The notes under the pieces: model-generated | Seen by the model: only the letters and a program-made list of their open reading frames with translations | Databases searched by the model: none | Told to the model about the DNA's origin: nothing | Shown here: positions 37,825 through 48,968 of the stretch, piece after piece | How positions within the stretch are numbered: position 1 is the stretch's first letter | How the letters are laid out: every line of letters begins with the position of its first letter | Origin: Kosakonia pseudosacchari | GTDB taxonomy: Bacteria > Pseudomonadota > Gammaproteobacteria > Enterobacterales > Enterobacteriaceae | DNA length: 64,000 bases | Assembly (NCBI RefSeq): GCF_900184035.1 | Contig: NZ_FXWP01000014.1 | Location: 1 to 64,000, forward strand | Direction: 5' to 3' | Translations under genes and position numbers: made by a program

Positions 37825-37828
37825 TGTG

Positions 37829-37859
37829 AAAACCCCCTCAGCGACGAGGGGGTTTTTTT
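37829..37859. terminator. Bidirectional terminator after phoU
   Basis: AAAACCCCCTC (37829-37839) pairs perfectly with GAGGGGGTTTT (37846-37856) around six bases. T-runs on both strands suit termination of phoU and of the convergent glycohydrolase-family gene, whose stop codon begins at 37861. Confidence 0.9.
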
Positions 37860-38761
37860 CAGGCCGATTTTGCCAGCAGCTTTCTTGCCAGCATATCGAT
37901 ATCCTCGTACTGCCAGAGTTTGTCACGCCACGTTTGCGGAATGCCGTTTATCCCGTAAAACGCGCCGGCCAGTTGCCCGGCAATGGCGGCGGTGGTATCC
38001 GCATCATCGCCGAGGTTGGTTGCCAGCAGGATGGTTTCTTCAAAATCATTCCCTTTGGCGAAACACCACAGCGCAGCTTCCAGGCTCTGCACGCAGTAAC
38101 CAGTACCAAAAATCTCCGCCCGCGTTTTTTGCAGATAGCGACCTTCAGCGATATGGCGCAGGTTTTCCTGCTCCGGCAACTGCGCGATATCGGTCAGCGT
38201 TTCCCGCTTACTCTTGCCCTGTAAGGCATTCATAAGCTGTTGCGCGAACAGACGGCAGCTGGCTAGTGCTTCCGGCGCGGCATGCGTCGTGCGTGAAGAG
38301 GCTTGTGCATATTCCAGCACTTGCGCTTGATCCGGAAAGAACCACAGCACCACAGGCGCCAGGCGCATCAGTGAGCCGTTGCCCGCCGTTCGCGGGTTGC
38401 TGGAACCGGCAAACGGTTCGCCATCATTGGCGAACTTTTGCAGCGCGCTGGCAACGGTCATGCCGATATCAAAACAGTGACCCGTAGAGCTTAAATAGCC
38501 CCACTTCCACCAGTTCAGATAACGGTTCATCTGATCCTTTGCGTCAAATCCGTTACAGGTGACCAGGCTTTCCGCAAGGCACAGCGCCATTGAGGTATCA
38601 TCAGTCCACTGCCCGGCCTGTAAATGAAACGGGCCGCCGCCTTCCATCCCCGTCACAGGTGGAAAGGAGTCCTTCGCGCGGAACTCCACCGTGGTACCAA
38701 CCGCATCACCTGCGGCCAGCCCAAGCAGGCAGCCCCGATAACGTGCAAGTAATTCAGACAT
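37859..38761 (-). CDS. ADP-ribosylglycohydrolase family protein (DraG/ARH fold)
   Basis: The 300-residue protein belongs to the family that removes ADP-ribose from proteins or related substrates using two Mg2+ or Mn2+ ions. It shows CLLGLAAGDAVG (11-22), the metal motif TDD (53-55), AGNGSLMR (126-133) and the second metal motif GDDADT (251-256). Members include DraG, ARH1/ARH3 and immunity proteins against ADP-ribosylating toxins. No toxin or nitrogenase gene is near, so its substrate cannot be told. It is followed upstream by cbrC 24 bp away, and may be in its operon. E. coli K-12 lacks it at this place. Confidence 0.82.
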   Translation of the reverse strand: MSELLARYRGCLLGLAAGDAVGTTVEFRAKDSFPPVTGMEGGGPFHLQAGQWTDDTSMALCLAESLVTCNGFDAKDQMNRYLNWWKWGYLSSTGHCFDIGMTVASALQKFANDGEPFAGSSNPRTAGNGSLMRLAPVVLWFFPDQAQVLEYAQASSRTTHAAPEALASCRLFAQQLMNALQGKSKRETLTDIAQLPEQENLRHIAEGRYLQKTRAEIFGTGYCVQSLEAALWCFAKGNDFEETILLATNLGDDADTTAAIAGQLAGAFYGINGIPQTWRDKLWQYEDIDMLARKLLAKSA

Positions 38762-38785
38762 CTGTTGTGCTCCTGTCGCTCTCCG

Positions 38786-39394
<609 letters not shown>

Positions 39395-39399
39395 TTAGA

Positions 39400-40065
39400 T
39401 TAACGCGTAACATGCCACCCGCGAGCGCGCCACAGTTCTGGCAACTGCGCCAAATCAGTGAACGTAGTCACTTTTGGGTGGTCGATGGGTTTGTTATGCG
39501 GATCGGCGCAGAAGTAAAATACTTCCATCCCTGCCGCGATACCAGATTGCGCCCCGGCGGTGGAATCATCCACCAGAATACAGTTTGCCGGATCGACATT
39601 AAGCGCTTTAGCTGCATGGTACATTATCGCCGGATCGGGCTTCCAGCGTTGGATGTCATAGCCGCTAAACAGTTTTTCAGGAAAGTGATGTAGCATTCCA
39701 AGTTTGCCCAAAGAGTGTTGCATTTTGCTGACGGGGCCATTAGAAACAACGCACATCGGAATCGCTACCGCGTCCAGCAATGCATTCGCACCGGCAATCA
39801 CTTCCAGCTCGCTGTCAAACAGACGCGCCACTTCCGCGCGGTACACCGGCTCCAGCGCGCTTTTATCCAGCGATTTACCGTACTCTTCGCCGATAACATC
39901 GATGATTTCATACAGTTTCATGCCTTTAAATCGTTTAAAAACCTCGTCGAGATCGAGCGAAATACCAAACGCTTCAAACATATGCACGTACGCGCGGGAA
40001 CAAATTACTTCACTGTCGACCAGGGTGCCGTCACAGTCGAAAAATACCGCTTCAATGTGGGACAT
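39400..40065 (-). CDS. yieH: HAD-superfamily phosphatase YieH (6-phosphogluconate phosphatase)
   Basis: The 221-residue enzyme is the same length as E. coli YieH, which dephosphorylates 6-phosphogluconate and purine nucleotides in vitro. HAD motif I FFDCDGTLVD has the nucleophile and acid Asp pair (residues 9 and 11), motif II is VVSNGP, and motif IV is ILVDDSTAGAQSG. It lies just before the divergent purine permease gene. Confidence 0.9.
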   Translation of the reverse strand: MSHIEAVFFDCDGTLVDSEVICSRAYVHMFEAFGISLDLDEVFKRFKGMKLYEIIDVIGEEYGKSLDKSALEPVYRAEVARLFDSELEVIAGANALLDAVAIPMCVVSNGPVSKMQHSLGKLGMLHHFPEKLFSGYDIQRWKPDPAIMYHAAKALNVDPANCILVDDSTAGAQSGIAAGMEVFYFCADPHNKPIDHPKVTTFTDLAQLPELWRARGWHVTR

Positions 40066-40117
40066 GCCGTTTCCTGTTTTATTGCAAGTTTAACGTTTAC
40101 TTAACGCAGATTACGGG

Positions 40118-40133
40118 ACGCAATCGTTGCCGT
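40118..40133. promoter_or_regulatory. PurR-type operator before adeP
   Basis: ACGCAATCGTTGCCGT matches the PurR consensus ACGCAAACGTTTGCGT in 13 of 16 bases. It lies about 100 bp before a purine permease gene, a known PurR target in E. coli, and in the yieH-adeP divergent gap. Confidence 0.65.
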
Positions 40134-40234
40134 ATAAGCAAATTCAATGAAAAAAAGTGTGTGATAACCGTCAACATTGTCTCATTTTGGTATAGGATAG
40201 CGACGAATTTTCCCTCCTATTCCGGAAATTGATA

Positions 40235-41572
40235 ATGAGCCAACAACACACTACCCAGGCCTCAAACCAGGGGTTGCTTGACCGCGTGTTTAAACTGCGC
40301 GAGCACGGTACTTCGGCACGCACCGAAGTGATCGCCGGTTTCACGACGTTTTTGACGATGGTGTATATCGTTTTTGTTAACCCCCAGATTCTGGGCGTCG
40401 CCGGAATGGATACCAGCGCAGTATTTGTGACAACCTGCCTGATTGCCGCTTTTGGCAGCATTTTGATGGGGCTGGTGGCGAATTTGCCGGTCGCACTGGC
40501 TCCGGCCATGGGCCTGAATGCTTTCTTTGCGTTCGTGGTGGTTGGCGCGATGGGCCTCTCCTGGCAGATTGGCATGGGCGCGATTTTCTGGGGCGCGGTC
40601 GGCCTGCTGCTGCTGACCATTTTCCGCGTCCGTTACTGGATGATTGCCAATATCCCGGTGAGCCTGCGTGTTGGTATTACCAGCGGTATCGGTTTGTTTA
40701 TTGGCATGATGGGGCTGAAAAATGCCGGTGTTATCGTCGCCAACAAAGAGACGCTGGTAAGCATTGGCAACCTGACGTCTCACAGTGTTCTGCTGGGCGT
40801 GCTCGGTTTCTTTATCATCGCGATTCTGGCGTCGCGCAACATTCATGCCGCGGTGCTGATCTCTATTGTTGTGACGACGCTGCTGGGCTGGTTGATGGGT
40901 GATGTGCAGTACCACGGCATCGTTTCCGCGCCGCCGAGCGTTGCCTCCGTTGTCGGCAACGTTGATCTCGCCGGTTCGTTTAACATCGGTCTGGCGGGCG
41001 TGATCTTCTCGTTTATGCTGGTTAACCTGTTCGATTCTTCCGGTACGCTGATTGGCGTGACGGATAAAGCCGGGCTGGTGGATGAGAGCGGCAAATTCCC
41101 GCGCATGAAGCAGGCGCTGTACGTTGACAGCATCTCTTCGGTCGCCGGTTCGTTTATCGGCACCTCTTCCGTGACGGCGTATATCGAATCGTCTTCTGGT
41201 GTGTCTGTCGGCGGGCGTACCGGTCTGACCGCTGTGGTGGTTGGTCTGCTGTTCTTGCTGGTTATCTTCCTGTCGCCGCTGGCGGGCATGGTTCCGGCGT
41301 ATGCGGCGGCTGGTGCGCTGATCTACGTTGGCGTGCTGATGACATCCAGCCTCGCGCGCGTGAAGTGGGACGATCTGACAGAAGCCGTACCTGCGTTTAT
41401 TACTGCGGTGATGATGCCGTTTAGCTTCTCGATTACCGAAGGTATCGCGCTCGGCTTTATCTCTTACTGTGTGATGAAGATTGGCACTGGCCGTCTGCGC
41501 GATCTGAGCCCGTGCGTGCTGGTGGTTGCTGTGCTGTTCCTGCTGAAAATCATCTTTATCGACGCGCATTAA
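40235..41572 (+). CDS. adeP: Adenine permease AdeP (YieG)
   Basis: The protein is a purine:H+ symporter of the AzgA-like NCS2 family, with about 13 membrane segments. Matches run over the full 445 residues of E. coli YieG. Motifs include GFTTFLTMVYIVFVNP near the N terminus and the NLFDSSGTLIGVTDKAG loop. The start ATG at 40235 is preferred to an upstream TTG. A strong terminator follows. Confidence 0.94.
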   Translation: MSQQHTTQASNQGLLDRVFKLREHGTSARTEVIAGFTTFLTMVYIVFVNPQILGVAGMDTSAVFVTTCLIAAFGSILMGLVANLPVALAPAMGLNAFFAFVVVGAMGLSWQIGMGAIFWGAVGLLLLTIFRVRYWMIANIPVSLRVGITSGIGLFIGMMGLKNAGVIVANKETLVSIGNLTSHSVLLGVLGFFIIAILASRNIHAAVLISIVVTTLLGWLMGDVQYHGIVSAPPSVASVVGNVDLAGSFNIGLAGVIFSFMLVNLFDSSGTLIGVTDKAGLVDESGKFPRMKQALYVDSISSVAGSFIGTSSVTAYIESSSGVSVGGRTGLTAVVVGLLFLLVIFLSPLAGMVPAYAAAGALIYVGVLMTSSLARVKWDDLTEAVPAFITAVMMPFSFSITEGIALGFISYCVMKIGTGRLRDLSPCVLVVAVLFLLKIIFIDAH

Positions 41573-41579
41573 TCTTTTT

Positions 41580-41606
41580 CCCTCTCCCGCAAGGGAGAGG
41601 GTTTTT
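41580..41606 (+). terminator. Rho-independent terminator of adeP
   Basis: CCCTCTCCC (41580-41588) pairs with GGGAGAGGG (41593-41601) around GCAA, followed by five T. Confidence 0.9.
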
Positions 41607-41609
41607 CCA

Positions 41610-42176
41610 CTACCGTTTAACGCGCTGAATATAATCAGCAAAAGCCGTTAGCTGGCCGGTCAAATGGTCGAGGGTGCTTTGATCGACCACCTCTCCCGTT
41701 TGCTGATCCACCTTGCTCTGGATCACGCCCCCCATAAACTCCGGCTTGTTCATCACCATCGCATCAAGGAACACCAGGATCTGGCGTAAGTGATACTGGC
41801 AGCGTGCGCCGCCAATCGCGCCCATTGAACTGGTCTGGATCAAAACCGGTTTTCCGGCCAGTGGTTGCTCAGGCAGACGCGATAGCCAGTCGATGGCGTT
41901 CTTCAGGCCGCCTGGCACGGAGTAGTTATACTCAGGCGTTACAATGACCACGCCGTCTGCGGCGCGGATTTGTGCCGCGATCGCTTCCACGCTTTGCGGG
42001 AACCCCTCTTCTTGCTGAATATCCGCGTCATACAATGGGATATCGGCAATAGACGGCAGCGGCGTCACGTCCATTCCTGCCGGAGCGAGTTTCGGTAACG
42101 TGCGTGCAACCATGGCATTAAATGAGCCTTTACGCAGGCTCCCGAGAAGTGTCACAACCTTGAGTTCAGCAGACAT
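41610..42176 (-). CDS. chrR: NAD(P)H-dependent FMN reductase ChrR (YieF)
   Basis: The 188-residue flavoprotein reduces quinones and chromate, forming a tetramer. The FMN phosphate loop GSLRKGSFN (12-20) and the flavodoxin-like signature PEYNYSVPGGLKNAIDW (about 80-96) are complete. The length equals E. coli ChrR. It is transcribed towards the adeP terminator. Confidence 0.94.
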   Translation of the reverse strand: MSAELKVVTLLGSLRKGSFNAMVARTLPKLAPAGMDVTPLPSIADIPLYDADIQQEEGFPQSVEAIAAQIRAADGVVIVTPEYNYSVPGGLKNAIDWLSRLPEQPLAGKPVLIQTSSMGAIGGARCQYHLRQILVFLDAMVMNKPEFMGGVIQSKVDQQTGEVVDQSTLDHLTGQLTAFADYIQRVKR

Positions 42177-42195
42177 AATGACTCCTGTGTAGGGA

Positions 42196-42939
42196 TCAAT
42201 TAAGGATCAGCGCTTTTTCCGCAGGCAGGCTGGTGAATCGCATTAAGCGGGACGCGGGATCGTTAGCGCGCGTTTGCACATCAGAAAGATAACGCCACCC
42301 TTTTTGACTGTCGAATTCCCAGATTTTCAGGCTTTCGATTGCCGGACTCACCGCAACTGACCAAATCAGTACATCCTCCGCGTCACACATCACTTCCACC
42401 TGCGACAGTTGCGCAGTGCGAAGACGCCCGGAGCCTGGCAATAACTGTAGCTGACCCGGCTCATCCTGCATCTGATGCAGCAATTTCATTACACTCTGGC
42501 GAATGGTCAAAAGCTGGGTTTGCGCTTCGTTAGCATCGTTTTGGTTGTTGATCCACAGCTGCTCATTATTGGTGAACGTGTGTTTATGCCCGTGCGGGCT
42601 ATGAAAACTCCGCGTTGCGCGCTGTAACTCCATATCCAGCCCGCATTCGCCTTCGGTGGTGATAGCCACACCAACCATGTTTCCGGCATACGCCAGTGAG
42701 AAGTGCGGCAGGCTGCTGTCGACAAACCTCGGTCTTCCGCTTGGCTCAACTTCTATTTCCGGTAGTTCACTCGCGCCGTACAGCATAAACAGCATTTCGG
42801 CGAGTAACGCGCGGGAAGCGAGAAAGCGTGAGCGGCGGTGTTCAGGAAGCTGGCGCGCCGTATCGTGGCAGGTTAGTGGTAACCGGGTAGAGATGAGATG
42901 CCCTTCTGACAGAATCCCTCTTGCAAAGTGCGTCGCCAT
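42196..42939 (-). CDS. yieE: 4'-phosphopantetheinyl transferase-like protein YieE
   Basis: The 247-residue protein resembles AcpT/Sfp-type transferases that load the phosphopantetheine arm onto carrier proteins. The metal motif GLDMEL (about residue 99) and a later residue pattern fit the family. The E. coli homologue is 249 residues and poorly characterised. It starts 20 bp before chrR and may share its transcript. The usual neighbours yidZ, mdtL and tnaAB of E. coli are absent between here and mnmE. Confidence 0.85.
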   Translation of the reverse strand: MATHFARGILSEGHLISTRLPLTCHDTARQLPEHRRSRFLASRALLAEMLFMLYGASELPEIEVEPSGRPRFVDSSLPHFSLAYAGNMVGVAITTEGECGLDMELQRATRSFHSPHGHKHTFTNNEQLWINNQNDANEAQTQLLTIRQSVMKLLHQMQDEPGQLQLLPGSGRLRTAQLSQVEVMCDAEDVLIWSVAVSPAIESLKIWEFDSQKGWRYLSDVQTRANDPASRLMRFTSLPAEKALILN

Positions 42940-43110
42940 TTTTCTCTCCGTGATAATGGTCTGAGTTGATCGAATCGATAATCAATATTATCGCCCATAC
43001 TGCATAGGTTTTAATGCGGAAATTCGCATCTGAAAAGTCCTAATGGGGATATTTACACTTTCTTTCGCTGATTCGAAACACTTTAGGAAAATCCACCGTA
43101 GTAACACAAA

Positions 43111-43128
43111 CGGCCGTTAAAACGGCCG
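43111..43128 (-). terminator. Terminator-like hairpin after mnmE
   Basis: CGGCCGT (43111-43117) pairs with ACGGCCG (43122-43128) around four bases. On the minus strand it is followed by TTTGTGTT, a modest T-run, just after the mnmE stop. Confidence 0.75.
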
Positions 43129-43136
43129 CCATGTCA

Positions 43137-44501
43137 TTACTTACCAATACAGAAACTTGAGAAAATACGCCCCAGCAAATCGTCAGAGGTAAACTCGCCG
43201 GTGATTTCACTTAAGTTCTGTTGTGCCAGGCGTAGCTCTTCGGCAAGCAATTCACCCGCCCATGCACCTAACAACTGCGCTTTGCCCTGTTGCAGATGTT
43301 CTGCGGCCGTTTCCAGCGCTTGTAAATGACGACGACGCGCGAGGAAGCCACCCTCCATGCTGGTGTCAAAGCCCATGCTCTGTTTAAGATGCTGACGTAA
43401 TACATCCACGCCTTCACCCGTTCGTGCCGACAGACGAACAAGTGAGTGTCTATTCACTTCACTAATACCCAGCGGTTCGCCAGTCACATCCGCTTTATTG
43501 CGCACCACGGTAATCGGTAGTTTTGCTGGCAAGCGGGCAATAAAATCAGGCCAGATCGCCGCCGGGTCAACGGCATCAGTAGTGGTGCCATCCACCATAA
43601 ACAGCACGCGATCGGCTTGCTCAATCTCCTGCCAGGCGCGTTCGATGCCAATGCGTTCCACTTCGTCGCTGGCTTCGCGCAACCCGGCGGTATCAATGAT
43701 ATGCAGCGGCATGCCATCGATATGAATATGTTCGCGCAGCACGTCGCGGGTGGTACCGGCAATATCGGTGACGATTGCCGCTTCGCGCCCGGCCAGCGCG
43801 TTCAGCAGGCTCGATTTCCCGGCATTGGGGCGCCCGGCAATAACGACCTTCATCCCTTCGCGCAACAGGCTACCCTGACGCGCTTCGGCGCGTACGGCGT
43901 CCAGATCGGCAATAACGTTATTCAGTTGCGCTTCGATTTTGCCATCGGAGAGGAAATCGATCTCCTCATCCGGAAAATCAATCGCCGCTTCGACGTAAAT
44001 GCGCAGGTGAGTAAGTGCTTCCACCAGGTGATTCACACGGGCGGAAAACGCGCCCTGCAATGAGTTAACCGCCGAACGTGCCGCCTGCTCAGAACTGGCA
44101 TCAATCAGGTCGGCAATTGCCTCAGCCTGCGCCAGGTCGAGTTTGTCGTTAAGGAATGCGCGCTCAGAGAACTCGCCAGGGTTGGCGATACGCAGCCCTG
44201 GCAGCGTCAGGATGCGTTTTAACAGCAGATCGAGGATCACCGGGCCGCCATGGCCTTGCAGCTCCAGCACGTCTTCACCAGTGAAAGAATTCGGGCCGGG
44301 GAACCACAGCGCAATGCCCTGGTCCAGCGCGGTGCCGTCGACATCCATAAACGGCAGATAGTCGGCATAACGCGGTTTCGGGAGTTTGCCCAGCACCGCT
44401 TGCGCGACATCGCGTGCTTTGCTGCCTGAAATACGCAGGATGCCTACACCACCGCGTCCCGGTGGGGTTGCCTGGGCGACAATCGTGTCGTTGTGGTTCA
44501 T
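43137..44501 (-). CDS. mnmE: tRNA modification GTPase MnmE (TrmE)
   Basis: MnmE works with MnmG on the wobble uridine. It has the N-terminal tetrahydrofolate-binding domain, a helical domain interrupted by a G domain (G1 [10 protein letters not shown]3 DTAGLR, G4 NKAD) and the invariant C-terminal CIGK with its catalytic Cys. The 454 residues equal E. coli. Confidence 0.97.
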   Translation of the reverse strand: MNHNDTIVAQATPPGRGGVGILRISGSKARDVAQAVLGKLPKPRYADYLPFMDVDGTALDQGIALWFPGPNSFTGEDVLELQGHGGPVILDLLLKRILTLPGLRIANPGEFSERAFLNDKLDLAQAEAIADLIDASSEQAARSAVNSLQGAFSARVNHLVEALTHLRIYVEAAIDFPDEEIDFLSDGKIEAQLNNVIADLDAVRAEARQGSLLREGMKVVIAGRPNAGKSSLLNALAGREAAIVTDIAGTTRDVLREHIHIDGMPLHIIDTAGLREASDEVERIGIERAWQEIEQADRVLFMVDGTTTDAVDPAAIWPDFIARLPAKLPITVVRNKADVTGEPLGISEVNRHSLVRLSARTGEGVDVLRQHLKQSMGFDTSMEGGFLARRRHLQALETAAEHLQQGKAQLLGAWAGELLAEELRLAQQNLSEITGEFTSDDLLGRIFSSFCIGK

Positions 44502-44530
44502 GGTTTATTTTCCGAAATCTCAAAATAAGA

Positions 44531-44552
44531 AAGGCGGTCAGTTGACCGCCTT
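44531..44552. terminator. Hairpin between yidC and mnmE
   Basis: AAGGCGGTCA (44531-44540) and TGACCGCCTT (44543-44552) form a near-perfect palindrome 22 bp after the yidC stop. The T-run after it on the minus strand is poor (TCTTATTTTG), so it may be a partial terminator or an mRNA-stabilising stem before mnmE. Confidence 0.65.
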
Positions 44553-44573
44553 CCGTAGAGCTATGACTTACTG

Positions 44574-46220
44574 TCAGGAGCTTTTCTTCTCGCGGCTATG
44601 CAAACCACGTTTCTCCAGACCACGGTAAATCAGCTGCTGCTGAATGATGGTCACCAGGTTGCTGACGATATAGTACAGCACCAGACCTGACGGGAACCAC
44701 AGGAAGAACACCGTGAAGATGACCGGCATAAAGGTCATGATCTTCTGCTGCATCGGGTCGGTCACGGTGGTCGGCGACATCTTCTGAATGAAGAACATCG
44801 TTACGCCCATCAGGATCGGCAGGATGTAGTACGGGTCTTGCGCGGACAAGTCATGGATCCACAGGGCGAACGGCGCGTGGCGCAGCTCAACGGAACCCAT
44901 CAGCATGTAGTACAGCGCGAGGAAGATTGGCATCTGAATCAGCAGCGGGAAACAGCCACCCAGCGGGTTCACTTTTTCCGCTTTGTACATCGCCATCATT
45001 TCCTGGCTCATACGCTGCTTGTCATCGCCTAAACGCTCACGCATCGCCTGAATTTTCGGCTGCAGCATGCGCATTTTCGCCATGGAGGTGTACTGCGCTT
45101 TAGTCAGTGGGTACATGATGCCACGTACGATAAAGGTGATGGCGATGATGGCGAAGCCCCAGTTACCGAGGAAGCTATGGATCCATTTCAGCAGCTTGAA
45201 CAGCGGCTGAGAGATGAACCACAACCAGCCGTAATCCACGGTCAGGTCCAGGTGCGGTGCCGCAGCAGCCATTTTGTCCTGAATCTCCGGGCCTACCCAC
45301 AGGGTGCTGTTTAGCGCGGTAGTCTGGCCAGGCTGAACAATAACCGGCTGGGATTTGTAGCCGATAGCGGCCACGCCATTACCCAGATTGCTGGTGTAGA
45401 AGTTATTGGCACTGTTGCTGCTCGGGATCCACGCCGTAGCGAAATACTGTTGCAGCATCGCAACCCAGCCGCCATTGGAGCTGACGTTCAGGTTTTCGTT
45501 ATCGGCGATGGTGTCGAATTTGTATTTCTCATACTTCGCGTCAGGCGTGGAGTAGGCCGCGCCGCGGAAGGTATGCAGTGCAAAGTTGCTGCTGCCGGTA
45601 TCACGATGAGACGGCAGATTGATGGATTGCTTCAGTTGACCGAATGGAGCAACTTCCAGCGGTTTTTCGCTGGCGTTCTGCACGTTATAGCCGACGTTCA
45701 CCGTGTATTCACCGCGTTTCAGGGTGAAGACTTTGGTAAAGGTGTTGCCAGCCGCATCGGTATAGGTCAGCGGGATAGCCAGCTCGTTCTGGCCATCAGC
45801 CAGTACAAACGCATCTTTTTCCACGTTATACAGCGGACGTGGACCGTTCGCCGGGTTATCCGGGCCATCACGACCTGTCAGGCCGCTCTGCGCCTGATAG
45901 ATAAACTGCGGGGTGGTTTCCAACAGCTGGAACGGCTCGCTGGAACCCAGCTCTTTCGGGTAAGCCGGAAGCAGTGCCTGCTCAACATCACCACCACGGG
46001 TGTTGATGGTCAGCTCGAGCACATCGGTTTTAACCGTAATCAGTTTCCCCTGGCCACTGGCCGGAACGCCCTGGTCGGCTGCGTTACCCGCTGCGGTGGT
46101 CGTAGTCTGCGTGGTCTGCTGCTGCGCCGGAGGAGGATTTTTATCCTTCTCCCACGTTTGCCAGATCATGAAAGACACGAACAACAAAGCGATGATAAAA
46201 AGATTGCGTTGCGAATCCAT
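44574..46220 (-). CDS. yidC: Membrane protein insertase YidC
   Basis: YidC inserts and folds inner-membrane proteins, alone or with SecYEG; subunit c of ATP synthase is a classic client. The 548-residue protein has an N-terminal anchor (about 5-22), a large periplasmic beta-sandwich domain (about 60-340) and five further membrane helices. The conserved Arg of the hydrophilic groove lies in [15 protein letters not shown]. It equals E. coli in length. It starts two bases after yidD in the rpmH-rnpA-yidD-yidC cluster. Confidence 0.97.
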   Translation of the reverse strand: MDSQRNLFIIALLFVSFMIWQTWEKDKNPPPAQQQTTQTTTTAAGNAADQGVPASGQGKLITVKTDVLELTINTRGGDVEQALLPAYPKELGSSEPFQLLETTPQFIYQAQSGLTGRDGPDNPANGPRPLYNVEKDAFVLADGQNELAIPLTYTDAAGNTFTKVFTLKRGEYTVNVGYNVQNASEKPLEVAPFGQLKQSINLPSHRDTGSSNFALHTFRGAAYSTPDAKYEKYKFDTIADNENLNVSSNGGWVAMLQQYFATAWIPSSNSANNFYTSNLGNGVAAIGYKSQPVIVQPGQTTALNSTLWVGPEIQDKMAAAAPHLDLTVDYGWLWFISQPLFKLLKWIHSFLGNWGFAIIAITFIVRGIMYPLTKAQYTSMAKMRMLQPKIQAMRERLGDDKQRMSQEMMAMYKAEKVNPLGGCFPLLIQMPIFLALYYMLMGSVELRHAPFALWIHDLSAQDPYYILPILMGVTMFFIQKMSPTTVTDPMQQKIMTFMPVIFTVFFLWFPSGLVLYYIVSNLVTIIQQQLIYRGLEKRGLHSREKKSS

Positions 46221-46222
46221 CG

Positions 46223-46480
46223 TTAGTGTTCTCTGGTTTTAGAAGGTCCTGGCGGGACGGGATCGTCTCCACCCGGGTGTAAAGGGTGGCATTTTAATAC
46301 GCGTTTCACTGTCAACCAACTGCCTTTTATCACTCCAAACCTGCGCAATGCCTCAATTCCATAGTGAGAGCAAGTTGGAGTGAAACGACAGTGCGGCCCG
46401 AGTAGCGGACTAATCAGGCGTTGATAGACCCGAATGAGGGCTATCAGGACCCTTGAGCCAGGCGACAATGGCGGCGCCAT
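46223..46480 (-). CDS. yidD: Membrane protein insertion efficiency factor YidD
   Basis: The 85-residue protein aids YidC-dependent insertion. It carries an N-terminal amphipathic helix ([18 protein letters not shown]) and the family signature [15 protein letters not shown] with three conserved Cys. It overlaps the end of rnpA by 37 bp, as in other enterobacteria. Confidence 0.95.
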   Translation of the reverse strand: MAPPLSPGSRVLIALIRVYQRLISPLLGPHCRFTPTCSHYGIEALRRFGVIKGSWLTVKRVLKCHPLHPGGDDPVPPGPSKTREH

Positions 46481-46803
46481 AATTTTTCCAACGCTTCCGA
46501 GAGAGCACGGTTATCGAGGTCGGCAACCCCTTTCTTCGCCACCACCACAAAATCCATTGCCGGCAGTTCATGCTGGCGTAAACGGAAACTTTCACGCGTC
46601 AGACGTTTAATCCGATTGCGTTCATGGGCGCGTTTGACGTTTTTTTTGGCGACGGTAAGACCGATACGGGGATGCCCCAGCGAATTCAGGCGGCCGAGGA
46701 TGGTGATTTGCGGCGTGCCAGCCCGTTGTGGCTGCTGGAAGACGAAAGTGAAATGAGTGGGAGTTAACAAACGTAACTCCCTGGGAAAAGCGAGCTTAAC
46801 CAC
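46444..46803 (-). CDS. rnpA: Ribonuclease P protein component
   Basis: RnpA is the protein cofactor of RNase P, which cuts tRNA 5' leaders. The 119 residues match E. coli; the conserved RNR motif lies in [16 protein letters not shown] (about residues 59-74). It is very basic. It follows rpmH after 16 bp. Confidence 0.96.
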   Translation of the reverse strand: MVKLAFPRELRLLTPTHFTFVFQQPQRAGTPQITILGRLNSLGHPRIGLTVAKKNVKRAHERNRIKRLTRESFRLRQHELPAMDFVVVAKKGVADLDNRALSEALEKLWRRHCRLAQGS

Positions 46804-46819
46804 TCAGGGGTTAGCTTTA

Positions 46820-46972
<153 letters not shown>

Positions 46973-47062
46973 CTAAACTTGAATAAATTCACTGACTTTT
47001 GCGTATGCCTGAACGGATATCGAACGACTGGCGCGCAAGCCATGGGTAATTAAAGAGGCCGG

Positions 47063-47091
47063 ATTGTAATAATTGTACACTCCGGAGTCAA
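47063..47091 (-). promoter_or_regulatory. Promoter of rpmH-rnpA
   Basis: On the minus strand TTGACT (47086-47091), a 17-bp spacer and TACAAT (47063-47068) form a strong sigma70 promoter about 103 bp before rpmH. Confidence 0.82.
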
Positions 47092-47212
47092 TTCTCTTTC
47101 CTTATTGCGCTCCTATTTTTGCACAGATCCGCGCAAAAAATAAGCAGCATTCGACGCCCGAAGAAGAGCAAGACGCGCCGGGGGCAGAATTATACGGAGC
47201 CAACAGCAAAGC

Positions 47213-47566
47213 GCAAGGATCCTCCAGGATCTTCATTAGATCGTTTAAGCAATAAATCGGCGTTACTCATTAAATTTTCCAATATGCGGCGTAAATCGTC
47301 TCGCACGTTCGGTTGGATCGTTTACACTTACCCGATTCTGAATCGCCCTGTGGATAAATAGTGAAGAATCTGTGAGAAACACAAGATCTCTGCTGCGGTT
47401 TACGCTATGATCCGCGGTCCCGATCGCGATCCAGGATCGTGAGCAGGGCAAAAAACCGTAAATAGCGGTTCGCACGTCACCCGGTTGGGTCTTATCGACG
47501 TGTGTCAAAAAACATTAATGTTTCTGTCTTTACTATTTATCGATTTTCGTTCGAGTGGAGTCCGCC
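47213..47566 (+). promoter_or_regulatory. dnaA promoter region with DnaA box and GATC cluster
   Basis: A perfect DnaA box, TGTGGATAA (47349-47357, minus sense), lies 210 bp before dnaA, where E. coli has the box between the two dnaA promoters that mediates autorepression. About nine GATC sites between 47215 and 47445 would subject the promoters to Dam and SeqA control. TATGAT near 47407 is a possible -10. I did not fix the promoters further. Confidence 0.75.
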
Positions 47567-48964
47567 GTGTCACTTTCGCTTTGGCAGCAGTGTCTTGCCC
47601 GATTGCAGGATGAGTTACCAGCCACAGAATTCAGTATGTGGATACGCCCATTGCAGGCGGAACTGAGCGATAACACGCTGGCTTTGTATGCGCCAAACCG
47701 TTTTGTCCTCGACTGGGTTAGGGACAAATACCTTAATAATATCAATGGGCTGCTGAACGATTTCTGCGGTACGGATGTTCCGCAACTGCGTTTTGAAGTG
47801 GGTACCCGCCCGGTTAATCAGACCCTGAAAGAACCTGCCGTTGTCGCTGCGCCCGCGCAGGCGGCGCAAGTGGTTGTGCAGCGTGCGGCACCTGCAGCTC
47901 GCTCTGGTTGGGATAATGTCCCGGCTCCGGCGGAACCAACCTACCGCTCAAACGTTAACGTGAAACATACCTTTGATAACTTCGTGGAAGGTAAGTCTAA
48001 CCAGCTGGCTCGCGCGGCGGCTCGCCAGGTAGCGGATAACCCCGGTGGTGCGTATAACCCGTTGTTTTTATATGGCGGAACCGGTCTCGGTAAAACGCAC
48101 TTGTTGCATGCTGTGGGTAACGGCATTGTGGCGCGCAAGCCCAACGCTAAAGTGGTGTATATGCACTCCGAGCGTTTTGTCCAGGACATGGTAAAAGCCC
48201 TGCAAAACAATGCGATCGAAGAGTTTAAACGCTACTACCGCTCTGTTGACGCCCTGCTGATCGACGATATTCAATTCTTTGCCAATAAAGAACGATCCCA
48301 GGAAGAGTTTTTCCACACCTTCAACGCCTTGCTTGAAGGTAATCAGCAGATCATTTTGACGTCGGATCGTTATCCAAAAGAGATCAACGGGGTTGAGGAT
48401 CGTCTGAAATCCCGCTTCGGTTGGGGGTTAACGGTGGCGATCGAGCCGCCGGAGCTGGAAACACGCGTAGCGATCCTGATGAAAAAGGCAGACGAAAACG
48501 ATATTCGTCTGCCGGGTGAAGTCGCCTTCTTTATTGCTAAGCGCCTGCGCTCTAACGTGCGTGAGCTGGAAGGGGCGCTGAACCGCGTTATCGCCAACGC
48601 CAATTTTACTGGTCGTGCGATTACTATCGATTTTGTCCGTGAGGCGCTGCGCGATTTGCTGGCGTTGCAGGAAAAACTGGTCACCATCGACAATATTCAA
48701 AAGACGGTGGCGGAGTATTACAAGATCAAGGTAGCGGATCTGCTGTCGAAGCGTCGGTCCCGTTCGGTAGCCCGCCCGCGTCAGATGGCGATGGCGCTGG
48801 CAAAGGAGTTGACCAACCACAGCTTGCCGGAAATCGGCGATGCATTTGGTGGTCGCGACCATACTACCGTGCTGCACGCCTGCCGTAAGATTGAGCAGTT
48901 GCGTGAAGAAAGCCATGATATCAAAGAAGATTTTTCCAATTTAATCAGAACATTATCTTCGTGA
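47567..48964 (+). CDS. dnaA: Chromosomal replication initiator DnaA
   Basis: DnaA binds the boxes in oriC and opens the origin when bound to ATP. The start is GTG at 47567 with GGAG upstream, as in E. coli. Domain I (about 1-85) is followed by a variable Ala- and Pro-rich linker, the AAA+ domain with Walker A GGTGLGKT (170-177) and Walker [10 protein letters not shown], and the C-terminal helix-turn-helix with [11 protein letters not shown]. It has 465 residues, two fewer than E. coli, because of the linker. It heads dnaA-dnaN-recF. Confidence 0.98.
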   Translation: MSLSLWQQCLARLQDELPATEFSMWIRPLQAELSDNTLALYAPNRFVLDWVRDKYLNNINGLLNDFCGTDVPQLRFEVGTRPVNQTLKEPAVVAAPAQAAQVVVQRAAPAARSGWDNVPAPAEPTYRSNVNVKHTFDNFVEGKSNQLARAAARQVADNPGGAYNPLFLYGGTGLGKTHLLHAVGNGIVARKPNAKVVYMHSERFVQDMVKALQNNAIEEFKRYYRSVDALLIDDIQFFANKERSQEEFFHTFNALLEGNQQIILTSDRYPKEINGVEDRLKSRFGWGLTVAIEPPELETRVAILMKKADENDIRLPGEVAFFIAKRLRSNVRELEGALNRVIANANFTGRAITIDFVREALRDLLALQEKLVTIDNIQKTVAEYYKIKVADLLSKRRSRSVARPRQMAMALAKELTNHSLPEIGDAFGGRDHTTVLHACRKIEQLREESHDIKEDFSNLIRTLSS

Positions 48965-48968
48965 CGCT

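Noticed and set aside
40262..41641. A 459-codon frame antisense to adeP
   Set aside because: Its product is rich in His, Arg and Gln in an unnatural way and lies entirely opposite a well-recognised permease gene.
44531..44552. The palindrome after yidC as a transposon end or recombination site
   Set aside because: It is a lone hairpin between convergently ordered core genes of one strand and is better explained as a terminator or mRNA stem.
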